From positions 62,001 through 126,000 of the forward strand of contig CACMOJ010000001.1 of the NCBI GenBank assembly GCA_902615325.1: DNA of 64,000 bases, given 5' to 3'. Below the pieces are notes generated by a model. The model had not been told where the DNA came from, did no database searches, and was given only the letters and a program-made list of their open reading frames with translations. Source of the stretch: an uncultured SAR116 cluster alpha proteobacterium. Its GTDB lineage: Bacteria; Pseudomonadota; Alphaproteobacteria; Puniceispirillales; Marisalimonadaceae. Numbering within the stretch: position 1 is the stretch's first letter; each line of letters begins with the position of its first letter. Both the position numbers and the translations under genes were made by a program. Of this stretch, positions 30,339 through 40,376 are shown one piece after another.

Positions 30339-31184
30339 ATGAATAAGAATTCAAATATTGGATTTGTTGGTCTTGGGAATATGGGAAAGCCAATATTTGA
30401 TAATCTAAATAAAGAATTTTCTAACGTTTTTTGTTTTGATAAAGATACATCCAAATTAAAAGTAAATAAATTCTCCTCTTCTCTAAATGAAATTTTTGAA
30501 AAATGTAAAATTATAATTTTTTGTATTGAATCAAATGAACAAATTATTGATATCATTAAAGAAAACGCAATAAAGAAAAATACAATTATTATTGATTTAA
30601 CAAGTTCACATCCAGAGTTAACAAAGCAAATTTCATCTTACTTAAAAATATTTGAATCACATTACATTGACGCTGGTATGTCAGGAGGTGCTTCAGGGGC
30701 AACAAATGGTACACTTACTTTAATGCTTGGTGGCGATAAAACTATATGTAAAAAAATCGATTTTATATTAAATACATTCGCAAAAAATATATTTTATCTT
30801 GGTAAATCGGGAAATGGTCATCTTTTGAAATTATTGCATAATTCAGTATGTCATAGTATTTTTTTAATAAATTGTGAAATTCTAAATATAGCTAAATCAT
30901 ATGGAATTACTGACACTGAAGTAATTGATGTATTTAATAAATCTAATGCTAGAAGTTATATTAGTGAGAATAGATTTCCAAATAATATTTTAAATGGAAA
31001 ATTTAATGGAAAATCAACAATTAAAAATCTTAAAAAAGATTTAAAAATGATGAATTCAATTTTAAAAAATTCAAAAAGTAAAAAAAAATATACCGAATTA
31101 AGTGATGAAATTTTAAGTAAAATAGATGATAAGTTAAATATGGAAGATTTCACAAATATTTATAAGATGTGGGACAAAATTTAA
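30339..31184 (+). CDS. NAD(P)-dependent oxidoreductase, 3-hydroxyisobutyrate dehydrogenase family
   Basis: IGFVGLGNMGKPIFDNL; DAGMSGGASGATNGTLTLMLGG; GHLLKLLHN. Confidence 0.92.
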   Translation: MNKNSNIGFVGLGNMGKPIFDNLNKEFSNVFCFDKDTSKLKVNKFSSSLNEIFEKCKIIIFCIESNEQIIDIIKENAIKKNTIIIDLTSSHPELTKQISSYLKIFESHYIDAGMSGGASGATNGTLTLMLGGDKTICKKIDFILNTFAKNIFYLGKSGNGHLLKLLHNSVCHSIFLINCEILNIAKSYGITDTEVIDVFNKSNARSYISENRFPNNILNGKFNGKSTIKNLKKDLKMMNSILKNSKSKKKYTELSDEILSKIDDKLNMEDFTNIYKMWDKI

Positions 31185-31197
31185 TTTAAGTCCTTAA

Positions 31198-31638
31198 TCA
31201 ATCTTTTAATTTTGCACCTGCTAAAATACTGATTTTTCCAGCTATAGGTATCATTGTTCTGATTTGCAAACCCCAATGGCCGTTCTTTTTTGTTGCAACC
31301 CATATACCACTTGCAGTTGCATAACTTTCCTTATTTTTTAATCTTCTGTTAAATTCTACTAGACATTGAACAGCATTCTCTGACTTGTTAATGACTTTAA
31401 CTTTATCTAAAGTTGATTTATTCCAGTTCTCTTCCTTTTCTAATTTATTTAAAAGAAACCCTATATATCCCCACATCTCTTCTTCATTATTATATATTGT
31501 TGGGTCATTATTATCTGATTGCGCCATATGTGGATAGTGAAGACAATTCAATATTTTGGATTTATCTTTTTTATTAAAATAGTATATAAAATCGTGCAAG
31601 CATTGAACTGCCCTATTTTCTTCTTCAGTGCTTATCAT
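31198..31638 (-). CDS. NTF2-like hypothetical protein
   Basis: 146 aa; NTF2-like pattern, FYYFNKKDKSKILNCLHYPHM ... WGLQIRTMIPIAG. Confidence 0.6.
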   Translation of the reverse strand: MISTEEENRAVQCLHDFIYYFNKKDKSKILNCLHYPHMAQSDNNDPTIYNNEEEMWGYIGFLLNKLEKEENWNKSTLDKVKVINKSENAVQCLVEFNRRLKNKESYATASGIWVATKKNGHWGLQIRTMIPIAGKISILAGAKLKD

Positions 31639-31745
31639 TATAGTCCTCTAAAAATAATTAAATATCTCAGTTTATATTAAAATACTATGAAGATGTTATA
31701 ATTTTATTAAAAAACTTTTAATATATAAATTTAATTTTCAATCTA

Positions 31746-32447
31746 TTACTTTGCTAAATTTATGAAAACATCACCCATTCCAGACTGAATTTGATCAAGT
31801 GGCGTTCTATTTCTAATACTGCATTGTCTTCCAGTTATTCTATTAGCATATATCTTCCTTAAATCTGATGAGGAACAATATTTTGCATCATGTAAAACAC
31901 CTATAATTAATTTATCATCTGTTACAGAAACTTGTTTTTTATCAAGTTTGTTATTTTCACAAAAATAGTTTTTATTCACTTTTTTAGGAAAATCTAATTT
32001 ATTACATGGGTCTTTTATTAACAATACAAAATATTCTTTTACCCCATTCTTAAAGGTTTTTTTAACCTTTTTAACTGAAGCATATTTCATTAAATCACAA
32101 ACACAAGGCCAACAACATTTATAATAATATCCACAAACTTTTTTATCTGAACCTTCTTCATTTAAATATACAAAATGAGGTGTTGAATTTGGTCGAATTA
32201 AAGATCCAGAAACTGCACAATAAAGTTTGTTAACCTCTTTAAAATCTTCATAGTTTGTATATTTTTTTAAAATATGATTATAAAACTTAGGTCCAGCAGC
32301 ATTCCTATTAGAGTCAGGAAAAATTTTTGGCCAATCCTTAACTAATTCATTATAAAATTTCTCGCTTTCAGAATATGAAGAATTGGTTGAGATAATAAAA
32401 ATAGATAATAGAAAAAGAAATAATAAATTTAAGTTCAGCTTAATCAT
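31746..32447 (-). CDS. Secreted Cys-rich protein of unknown function
   Basis: Signal peptide LLFLFLLSIFIISTNSSYSES; CGYYYKCCWPCVCDLMKYA motif and further Cys. Confidence 0.7.
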   Translation of the reverse strand: MIKLNLNLLFLFLLSIFIISTNSSYSESEKFYNELVKDWPKIFPDSNRNAAGPKFYNHILKKYTNYEDFKEVNKLYCAVSGSLIRPNSTPHFVYLNEEGSDKKVCGYYYKCCWPCVCDLMKYASVKKVKKTFKNGVKEYFVLLIKDPCNKLDFPKKVNKNYFCENNKLDKKQVSVTDDKLIIGVLHDAKYCSSSDLRKIYANRITGRQCSIRNRTPLDQIQSGMGDVFINLAK

Positions 32448-32455
32448 AAAATTTA

Positions 32456-33871
32456 CTAAAGACCTTTTCTGAACACATAAGTTTTATTTAAATCATTTAT
32501 TTTATATTCATTTATAGACCCGTCAGTCCATTTAATTATAACATTCTTTATAATCTCATTTTTCCTAAAGCCATAATGAGCCACAGGTTCCATTTGGCAT
32601 AAATATCCAGAGCCAGCATCAATAGTTTTTGCATGTTTTCTTTTGTTCGTTACAAGAATTACAGTTGCTCCTCTAGCAGGTGCTCCATATGTAGTTTTAG
32701 GAGCTATCCTAAGAAATTTTTCACTCTTAATATTTGATTTAAATAATGACAGAGGCTGTGGCCCAGATTCTCCATGTGAAATTAATAATTCTAATATACC
32801 ATCATTATCAATGTCAGCTACAGCCGCCCCGGTACCTAAACCATTTTTTTCCAAAGCATTTGAAATTTTGATTTGAGTAATCTTACCATTTTCTAAAATT
32901 TTAAAAAGCTTATTAGGTTCACCTATATTATTCATAAAAATTTCATCATAACCATCATTATCAAAATCAGCTGATATTATTGTTCTAATTCGTGATGGTA
33001 TTCTAAACTCTTTACTGGCCATATCATTGAAAGTAGTTTCATTATTGACAAAAATTCTATGAAAACCTTCCCAATTACCATTTATTATATCTAAACTACC
33101 CCTATATAAAAAATCTGATAAAGTGGTTCCTCTACCATTTTGCAAAACATCATCTGTATTATATTCTGTTGATACATTATAAAATTTATCTTCATCATTT
33201 AAGTATAAAAAATTTGGCCCTCTCTCATTTGCAGCAAATATATCCATTTTATTACCTAAAATATGACCTGCTACCACAGCCCTTCCTCCAGTGATTTTAT
33301 CAATTTTTAAATCTGGAGCTATGTCGCGAATTAAATCATTATTTAATTCGTAAAATCGTGTTGGGCCACCATAATTAGCAACATATAATCCATATTTGCC
33401 ATCGCCTTTTCTATCGACACAGACGACCGAACGCCCTGCAGTTAAATTCAAATTATTTTGGTTTTTTGGTAATTCAAATAAATCAGTTATATCTTTATTA
33501 AAGTTTAACAAACGATCAGAATATTTTTTTTCTCCACTATACGTGTCTGTATTTAAGAAATATATTTCTTCGATTCCATCTTGATCTATGTCACAAGAGG
33601 CAACTCCAATAGTAGATCTTTTTTGATCAGAAAAAATTGAATCATTGATTAAATTTTTTAATACTCCATCTTTAAACCCTAATGCTAGATTTGGGTATCT
33701 AAAACCTGCAACTATAAATTCAAACTTATTATCATTATTTATGTCAGCAACTGAAACTCCGTAACTTAATCTATCAGTGTTATTTTCAATTAAATTAGTT
33801 ATATTTTTGAAAAAATCACTCATAGCCAATTTTGGAGTTAGAATTAATATAAACATCAAGATATATTTCAT
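32456..33871 (-). CDS. Secreted FG-GAP/VCBS repeat protein with ASPIC/UnbV-like C-terminus (CRTAC1-like)
   Basis: Repeated D-x-N/D-x-D/N-G motifs (DINNDNKFEF, DIDQDGIEEI, DFDNDGYDEI, DIDNDGILEL); GARGATVILVTNKRKHAKTIDAGSGYLCQMEPVAHYG. Confidence 0.88.
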   Translation of the reverse strand: MKYILMFILILTPKLAMSDFFKNITNLIENNTDRLSYGVSVADINNDNKFEFIVAGFRYPNLALGFKDGVLKNLINDSIFSDQKRSTIGVASCDIDQDGIEEIYFLNTDTYSGEKKYSDRLLNFNKDITDLFELPKNQNNLNLTAGRSVVCVDRKGDGKYGLYVANYGGPTRFYELNNDLIRDIAPDLKIDKITGGRAVVAGHILGNKMDIFAANERGPNFLYLNDEDKFYNVSTEYNTDDVLQNGRGTTLSDFLYRGSLDIINGNWEGFHRIFVNNETTFNDMASKEFRIPSRIRTIISADFDNDGYDEIFMNNIGEPNKLFKILENGKITQIKISNALEKNGLGTGAAVADIDNDGILELLISHGESGPQPLSLFKSNIKSEKFLRIAPKTTYGAPARGATVILVTNKRKHAKTIDAGSGYLCQMEPVAHYGFRKNEIIKNVIIKWTDGSINEYKINDLNKTYVFRKGL

Positions 33872-34050
33872 AAATAATATCTAAATCTATTTTTTTTTAA
33901 TTCAATACATCAATGAAAAGATATTTAAACAATGTTAAGTTAGCTTGTCATCATGAAAATACTATAAATTTTTAATTAAAAAAGATATCTCAATTTAATA
34001 AAATAACATACTGAATTTACTAATTTATTTTCTTTTGATGATTCTTTTGT

Positions 34051-34075
34051 TTGACTCCGAAAGCGTTTTCGTCAA
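34051..34075. promoter_or_regulatory. LacI-type operator palindrome
   Basis: TTGACTCCGAAAGCGTTTTCGTCAA with outer TTGAC/GTCAA and inner CGAAAgCGtTTTCG symmetry; 10 nt before LacI start. Confidence 0.65.
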
Positions 34076-34084
34076 AAATTTATA

Positions 34085-35119
34085 TTGATGTCAAATTCAT
34101 CGCTTAAATCAATCGCAAAAAAACTTAGTTTGTCTGAGTCAACTGTCTCTCGTGCGCTTAATGATTATAAGGATATTTCACTAAGCACTAAGAAATTAGT
34201 AAATGAAACTGTCGTTGAGTTAGGATATCAGCCAAATATTTTTGCTCGAAGACTTGCATCTGGAAATCCTGAGTGTTTGGGTTTTGTTATACCGTGGCGT
34301 GATGGTCAATTAAATGATCCATTTTTAGGTGAACTTATGACAGGCATGTCAACTGCTTTAACAAAAATTGGATGGGATCTTACCGTGCTTGTTGCAAAAA
34401 GTTTTGAAAATGAAGTTGAGCTTTTTAAAAAATTATCCATGTCTAAAAATTTAAGTGGTTTAATTATATCTCGAACACTTAGAAATGATGAGAGATTTAA
34501 AATATTAAAAGATTTGAAAATTCCTTTTGTTGCTCATGGAAGATCTATTAATTGTAGTACTTCATCATGGTTAGATGTGGATAACGAAAGTGCATTTTTC
34601 GATATGACAAAACATTTCATTTCATTAGGTCATAGAAAAATTGCTCATATATGTGGCCCAAATGTTTATAATTTTTCTATACAAAGAATTGAAGGATGGA
34701 AAAAAGCACTTATGAAATCTGGTATTCAGATTAAAAGTGAATTTTTACAAGTTGCAGATTTAAGCTTTGATGGTGGTAAAATAGCTATGGATAAGCTTTT
34801 AAAGTTAAAGGACTTACCTACAGCTGTTAGTTGTGTTTCCGATACAGTGGCTATGGGAGCTATGCAATCAATGAGAAACCATAATTTGTCTCCTGGTAAA
34901 GAAATATCTTTAATGGGTTATGACGGATTAGAATTAGGTGCTTGGATTGATCCTCCTCTTTCTACAATGACACAACCAATACAAACTGTTGGAAAGAACC
35001 TTGCAGAAATGCTTGTTAATCTTGTAGATGGTAAGAAAAAACCATCAGATCTTCAGAAGCTTGTTCGTGCTAATATTTTAAGAAGAGCAACTGATAATTC
35101 ACCAATGACTACATCTTAA
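34085..35119 (+). CDS. LacI family transcriptional regulator
   Basis: SLKSIAKKLSLSESTVSRALNDYKDISLSTKKLVNETVVELGYQPN HTH; periplasmic-binding-like domain. Confidence 0.95.
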   Translation: MMSNSSLKSIAKKLSLSESTVSRALNDYKDISLSTKKLVNETVVELGYQPNIFARRLASGNPECLGFVIPWRDGQLNDPFLGELMTGMSTALTKIGWDLTVLVAKSFENEVELFKKLSMSKNLSGLIISRTLRNDERFKILKDLKIPFVAHGRSINCSTSSWLDVDNESAFFDMTKHFISLGHRKIAHICGPNVYNFSIQRIEGWKKALMKSGIQIKSEFLQVADLSFDGGKIAMDKLLKLKDLPTAVSCVSDTVAMGAMQSMRNHNLSPGKEISLMGYDGLELGAWIDPPLSTMTQPIQTVGKNLAEMLVNLVDGKKKPSDLQKLVRANILRRATDNSPMTTS

Positions 35120-35139
35120 ATTAAAAGGAGGAGTATAAT

Positions 35140-36483
35140 ATGAAAAAATTATTAAATTATCTAATCTACAGTTTGATATTTACTTTTTTTATAAGTAATG
35201 CGTCTGCTGAGACGATTAGATTTTGGACTACTGAAGAACAGCCAGCCCGATTAGCCAAACAACAAGCTATGGCTGCTGATTTCAAAAAGAGAACTGGACA
35301 CTCTGTTGAGGTAATTCCAGTATCTGAAAAAGACTTAGGTAAAAGAGCTACGGCAGCATTTGCGGCTGGTGATTTACCTGATGTTATCTATCATACCTTA
35401 CAATATGTTTTACCTTGGTCAGAAGCTGGTATTTTAGATGTAGAAACTAATGATGACATTGTAAACTCGCTTCAAAAAAGCACGTTTGCTCCAGGAGCAA
35501 TTTCAATGGCTCAATTTAATGGTAAAACAGCAGCAGTACCAGTTGATGGATGGACACAAATGGTCGTCTACAGAAAAGACCTTTTTGATCAAGCTGGCTT
35601 AGCTGCCCCAACAAGTTATGCAAATATAGAAGCCGCAATTGAAAAATTACATAATCCACCAAATATGTATGGTTTTGTTGCTGCCACAAAAGTTGACGAA
35701 AACTTTATGAGTCAGGTTTTAGAGCATGTATTTCTTGCAAATGGAGTTTCTCCAGTTAACAAAAATGGTTTTTCAAAATTAGATGAGAAAGCAACTTCAG
35801 AGGTTTTGAATTTTTATAAAAAAATAGCTAAAGCATCACCAGCTGGTGAACTTTACTGGAAACAATCTCGTGCAATTTATTTTGCTGGAAAAGCGGCAAT
35901 GATTATATGGTCTCCGTTTATTTTAGATGAGCTAGCTGGTTTAAGAAATTCAGCTCCTCCAACAATAAATGATGATCCTACATCAAAAGAACTAGCTCAA
36001 AAAACTGGCATTGTAACAACTTTTGGTGGCCCTTCTAATCCGTCAGGAGCTGCTTGGGCTGATATAAGATATTTTGGAGTGACTTCGGATGCTAATACTG
36101 ATGTAGCTTCAGAATTTGTAAAATACTCAATGAAAGATGGTTATACAGCTACACTTTCAATAGCACCTGAAGGTAAATTTCCAGTAAGAAGAGGTGAACC
36201 ACTAAACACATCAAAATATGTAAAAGCTTGGTCAAAATTACCTGTTGGAGTTGATAGAAAAGCACCACTTTCAGAATTGTATTCACCTTTAACTATTGAT
36301 AAAATAGTTGCTGGACTTGAAACTGCTGATCGTTGGGGAGTTTCAGAAGGTCAACTGTCTTTAGCATCAAAAATTATTAACTCTCAAGTTATTAATCGTA
36401 TTGTTCGTGAATATATTGATGATCAAATTGATGTAAAAGCAGCTGTTGCAAAAATGAATAAAGAACTTTCATCAATTAAGTAA
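35140..36483 (+). CDS. Sugar ABC transporter substrate-binding protein
   Basis: Signal peptide; TIRFWTTEEQPARLAKQQAMAADFKKRTGHSVEVIPV. Confidence 0.93.
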   Translation: MKKLLNYLIYSLIFTFFISNASAETIRFWTTEEQPARLAKQQAMAADFKKRTGHSVEVIPVSEKDLGKRATAAFAAGDLPDVIYHTLQYVLPWSEAGILDVETNDDIVNSLQKSTFAPGAISMAQFNGKTAAVPVDGWTQMVVYRKDLFDQAGLAAPTSYANIEAAIEKLHNPPNMYGFVAATKVDENFMSQVLEHVFLANGVSPVNKNGFSKLDEKATSEVLNFYKKIAKASPAGELYWKQSRAIYFAGKAAMIIWSPFILDELAGLRNSAPPTINDDPTSKELAQKTGIVTTFGGPSNPSGAAWADIRYFGVTSDANTDVASEFVKYSMKDGYTATLSIAPEGKFPVRRGEPLNTSKYVKAWSKLPVGVDRKAPLSELYSPLTIDKIVAGLETADRWGVSEGQLSLASKIINSQVINRIVREYIDDQIDVKAAVAKMNKELSSIK

Positions 36484-36493
36484 CCATTAGATT

Positions 36494-36525
36494 ATTACAG
36501 ACGGTACAAATGTATCGTCTGTAAT
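36494..36525 (+). terminator. Intercistronic hairpin downstream of sugar SBP gene
   Basis: ATTACAGACGGTAC-aaat-GTATCGTCTGTAAT stem (one G-T wobble) followed by TTTAATTTT. Confidence 0.7.
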
Positions 36526-36554
36526 TTTAATTTTGATGCTTTAAATATTTCATA

Positions 36555-37835
36555 ATGAAAAAAAATGTTAAAAGAAAAGAGAGCATCTTATCAATAAGAG
36601 AAAAAAAACTTGCTTATTCTTTGATTTTACCAACAATGATATTGGTTTTATCTATAGTGATTATTCCACTTTTAGCAAATTTTTGGATATCTTTTAAACC
36701 AATTTCACTAGGTGATTTAAGACCACCCAATCTTATTTTAAAAGAGAGTGTAAGAAGTAAATTATCACCTACAAATGATTTTGCAAAAATTCAATACAGA
36801 TATAGAAATAGTTCATCAAAATATGAATTAAATGAAGTAGCTTTTAGTGATTTAATACCCAAAGGGATAATTGTTACCAAAATTAAATCTCAACATGACT
36901 GTAAAATAGAAAAGAATAAATTAGTTTGCAAACTTGGAAAAATTAAACCTAAAGCTTTTGGCAAAATAATATTGACAATTACAAAAAATGAGTTCTGGAA
37001 TGATAATGACAACCCTAAATCTCAGAAACCTGAAGCAACATATAAGAGTACTAACATTTTAACTTCATTACAATTTACTTTTGAGAATTTTAAAAAAATC
37101 TTTTCTGCAAGTGAATTTTGGAATGTGTTAAAAGTTTCAATCTACTATACTTTTTTTGGTACAGCTGGTGCATTATTAATTGGCTTGTTTACAGCACAAA
37201 TTGTAAATAAATCTTTTAAAGGTCGTTCTTTTATAAGAGGATTACTTCTTTTTCCATATGTATCTCCCGTCATTGCAGTTGCATTTTCATGGGTAATTTT
37301 ATTTGATCCATATTCTGGGATAGTAAACTCCCTTTTTATACAAATGGAAGTTATAGAAAAACCAATTAATTTTTTTGGTCAAAAATATACTGCTATAAGC
37401 GTATTTGGATATAAATTTAATTTTCCTTTAGCTTTGACAATGGTTATAATATTTGAGATTTGGAGATATTTTCCATTATCTTTTTTGTTTATTCTGGCAA
37501 GAATACAATCTATACCACAAGATATATATGAAGCTGCTGAAATTGATGGCGCTACTCCTTTACAACAATTTTATTATTTATCAATTCCATTTCTAATAGG
37601 AATAATAGCTATTTTATTTTTACTCAGATTTATTTGGACGTTTAACAAATTTGACGATATTTTTCTTTTAACAGGAGGAAATGCTGGCACACGAACTCTA
37701 ACTGTAAATGTTTATGAACAAGCCTTTGCAATTTCTAACCTTGGTGCTGGTGCTGCGGTTGCAGTAGTAATTTTTATCTTCTTATTGGTTTTTTCTGTAA
37801 TTTTCATAAAATTTTCTAAAAAGGAAGCTATTTAA
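36555..37835 (+). CDS. Sugar ABC transporter permease (MalF/UgpA-type) with DUF11-like extracytoplasmic insertion
   Basis: EAAEIDGATPLQQFYYLSIPFL EAA loop; ~110-residue insertion after TM1. Confidence 0.92.
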   Translation: MKKNVKRKESILSIREKKLAYSLILPTMILVLSIVIIPLLANFWISFKPISLGDLRPPNLILKESVRSKLSPTNDFAKIQYRYRNSSSKYELNEVAFSDLIPKGIIVTKIKSQHDCKIEKNKLVCKLGKIKPKAFGKIILTITKNEFWNDNDNPKSQKPEATYKSTNILTSLQFTFENFKKIFSASEFWNVLKVSIYYTFFGTAGALLIGLFTAQIVNKSFKGRSFIRGLLLFPYVSPVIAVAFSWVILFDPYSGIVNSLFIQMEVIEKPINFFGQKYTAISVFGYKFNFPLALTMVIIFEIWRYFPLSFLFILARIQSIPQDIYEAAEIDGATPLQQFYYLSIPFLIGIIAILFLLRFIWTFNKFDDIFLLTGGNAGTRTLTVNVYEQAFAISNLGAGAAVAVVIFIFLLVFSVIFIKFSKKEAI

Positions 37836-37836
37836 A

Positions 37837-39060
37837 ATGTTTTGGAACTATGGTATTTTTTGTGCAATTTTATCCGGCTCAGCTTGGGGAGTTTTCTGGC
37901 AAATTATTTTAACTATATTAGGGATATTAACTACTGGCCTGCAATTATCTCTAGAAATAGCTCCTAGTTTTATTTCTGGTGCTTCAATTGGTTTTGCATA
38001 CCTTTTTTATCAAAAAAATATTCAAATAAAACAACATATTATATTTGTTATTACCACTACCTTATTAATATACGGGTTCACTTTAGGTGATCCATATTAT
38101 AGTGAAAAAGAAAATGTTTTTATTGAGTTAATTTTAGTTTTAGTCACATCAATTTTTATATGGATAAGTATTTACTTAACATTAAAAAATATATCAATTG
38201 GAAAATTATCAAGATATCAATCTGAAAAATTTTATATTCGTTTATTATGGGGTTTAGGCTTAATTACATTAATATTGATTACTTTAATTCCTTTTTATAT
38301 AATGATAATGACTAGTTTAAAAAATCAACAAAGTTTAATTTTAAACCCTTTAGATTTGTCGTTAGATTTGAGCAACGGTTTTAGTAATTTATTCATTTCG
38401 TACATTGAACTTTTTAAAAATTATAATTTTCATATTTTCTTGATAAATTCATTTTTCGTATCAATAGTTACAGTTTTAATAACTTTATTGTTTTCAATTC
38501 CAGGAGCATATGCTTTAGCAAGATTGAGATTTCCTCATAAAGAATGGTTTTCAAGCTCTGTTATACTTATTTATCTGATACCATCAATCGTATTAGTTAT
38601 ACCTTTATATGCAGTTTTTTCACAATTAGGACTAAGAAATTCTCTCTTTGGTTTAATTATAGTGTATCCTGCAACGACAATTCCAGTTGCACTATATATG
38701 TTAAGAGGTTATTTCAGCACACTCTCTAGCGAAATTGATGATGCTGCTATTATGGATGGTCTATCTCGATTACAAATAATTTTTAAAATTGCCATGCCTT
38801 TATCTAAACCCGCTATAGTTAGCGTTGCTTTGTATGTCTTTATGATTGCTTGGAATGAGTTTTTATTTGCCTTTATGTTTTTAGATGATCCAAACTTATT
38901 CACTTTATCTAGAGGTATAATTTCATTAAATTCATCTGAAGTTCCACAACAACATTTAATGGCTGGTGCTGTAATAGCAACAATCCCAATAATGTTTATT
39001 TTTATATATTTAGAAAGATTCTTAATTTCTGGCTTAACTACAGGAAGCGTAAAAGGTTAA
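37837..39060 (+). CDS. Sugar ABC transporter permease (MalG/UgpE-type) with N-terminal TM extension
   Basis: PFYIMIMTSLKN; DDAAIMDGLSRLQIIFKIAMPLSKPA; extra ~120 aa hydrophobic N-terminus. Confidence 0.92.
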   Translation: MFWNYGIFCAILSGSAWGVFWQIILTILGILTTGLQLSLEIAPSFISGASIGFAYLFYQKNIQIKQHIIFVITTTLLIYGFTLGDPYYSEKENVFIELILVLVTSIFIWISIYLTLKNISIGKLSRYQSEKFYIRLLWGLGLITLILITLIPFYIMIMTSLKNQQSLILNPLDLSLDLSNGFSNLFISYIELFKNYNFHIFLINSFFVSIVTVLITLLFSIPGAYALARLRFPHKEWFSSSVILIYLIPSIVLVIPLYAVFSQLGLRNSLFGLIIVYPATTIPVALYMLRGYFSTLSSEIDDAAIMDGLSRLQIIFKIAMPLSKPAIVSVALYVFMIAWNEFLFAFMFLDDPNLFTLSRGIISLNSSEVPQQHLMAGAVIATIPIMFIFIYLERFLISGLTTGSVKG

Positions 39061-39062
39061 AT

Positions 39063-40376
39063 ATGATTACAATGATTAAAGAAGCTATAGATGTAATAAA
39101 AAAAAATGATCGTGGTGGCTTTACAATACCAACTAATCGACTTTACCCTCATCAATGGAATTGGGACTCGGGATTCACAGCATTAGGTATATCTTCTTTA
39201 GACAAATCACGAGCATGGCAAGAATTAGTTATGCTTATCAACGCACAATGGACTAATGGAATGGTTCCTCACATAATATTTCATGAAAATAATCCTAATT
39301 ATTTTCCTGGGCCCGACCAGTGGCAAAAAAATGCGGAGTCCCAAACTAGTTGTCACTCGCAACCGCCTGTTCTAGCTAGTATTATATGGCAAATGGTCAG
39401 TAGAGGAACAGAATATGATAAAATGAAGGCAGGTACTCTTTTTAAATCAGTAATGGCTTACCATAGATGGTTTTTTTTAGCTAGAGATCCTGATAAAAAA
39501 GGCTATGTAAGCATAATTCACCCATGGGAATCTGGTAGAGATAATTGTCCTGATTGGGACAATGGATTAAATAATATAAAAATTCCTAAAAATTTAGAAA
39601 AGTATTTTAGAAAAGACATATCCTATGTTGATAAACTAGAAAGGCCAACAGATGACCATTATGACAGATTTATGACAATTCTGAAATTTGGTAGAGATTG
39701 TAATTGGGATAATGTCAAAATGCATAATGAAGGGCCATTCCTTGCTATTGATCCTGGTGTAAATTTTATTTTACTTCGAGCAAATAAGGATCTTTATAAA
39801 CTTGCGAACTATCTTGGCTATATAGAAACTTTAGATGAAATAGAAAACTGGATAAGTGTTCTTGAACAAGGTTGTCAAAAAATGTGGAATAAAAATGTTA
39901 ATGCATTTACTTCATATGACAAAAGAACCAATACATATTGTGATGCTATAACTAATGCATCATTTCTTTGTTTTTATGCAGGTGTAGGCTCAAATCAACA
40001 GAAATCATACATGATTGATCATTGCAATAGGATATTAAATGATTGTAATTATGGCATGCCAAGTTTGGACCCAATGCACAAATGTTTTGAAAGTAAAAGA
40101 TATTGGAGAGGACCTATATGGAGCATAATGAATTACATGATTGCAATTGGTCTTGAAAATATAAATGAATTGTGTCTAGCAGACAAAATTAAAAATGATA
40201 CTATTCAATTAGTTAAAAAAAATGGAATGGCGGAATACTTTGATCCAATTACTGGTGTTGGTTTAGGTGGAAGAGATTTCTCTTGGACTGCTGCAATTCA
40301 TTTAGAATTGTTAAAAGACAAAATTGATACGAATTTAAAATATGATTTTATAAATAATAAAAATGTCATCAATTAA
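39063..40376 (+). CDS. GH63-type glycosidase (mannosylglycerate/glucosylglycerate hydrolase-like, trehalase-like fold)
   Basis: TNRLYPHQWNWDSGFTALGISSLD; GMVPHIIFHENNPNYFPGPD; YWRGPIWSIMNYMI. Confidence 0.8.
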   Translation: MITMIKEAIDVIKKNDRGGFTIPTNRLYPHQWNWDSGFTALGISSLDKSRAWQELVMLINAQWTNGMVPHIIFHENNPNYFPGPDQWQKNAESQTSCHSQPPVLASIIWQMVSRGTEYDKMKAGTLFKSVMAYHRWFFLARDPDKKGYVSIIHPWESGRDNCPDWDNGLNNIKIPKNLEKYFRKDISYVDKLERPTDDHYDRFMTILKFGRDCNWDNVKMHNEGPFLAIDPGVNFILLRANKDLYKLANYLGYIETLDEIENWISVLEQGCQKMWNKNVNAFTSYDKRTNTYCDAITNASFLCFYAGVGSNQQKSYMIDHCNRILNDCNYGMPSLDPMHKCFESKRYWRGPIWSIMNYMIAIGLENINELCLADKIKNDTIQLVKKNGMAEYFDPITGVGLGGRDFSWTAAIHLELLKDKIDTNLKYDFINNKNVIN

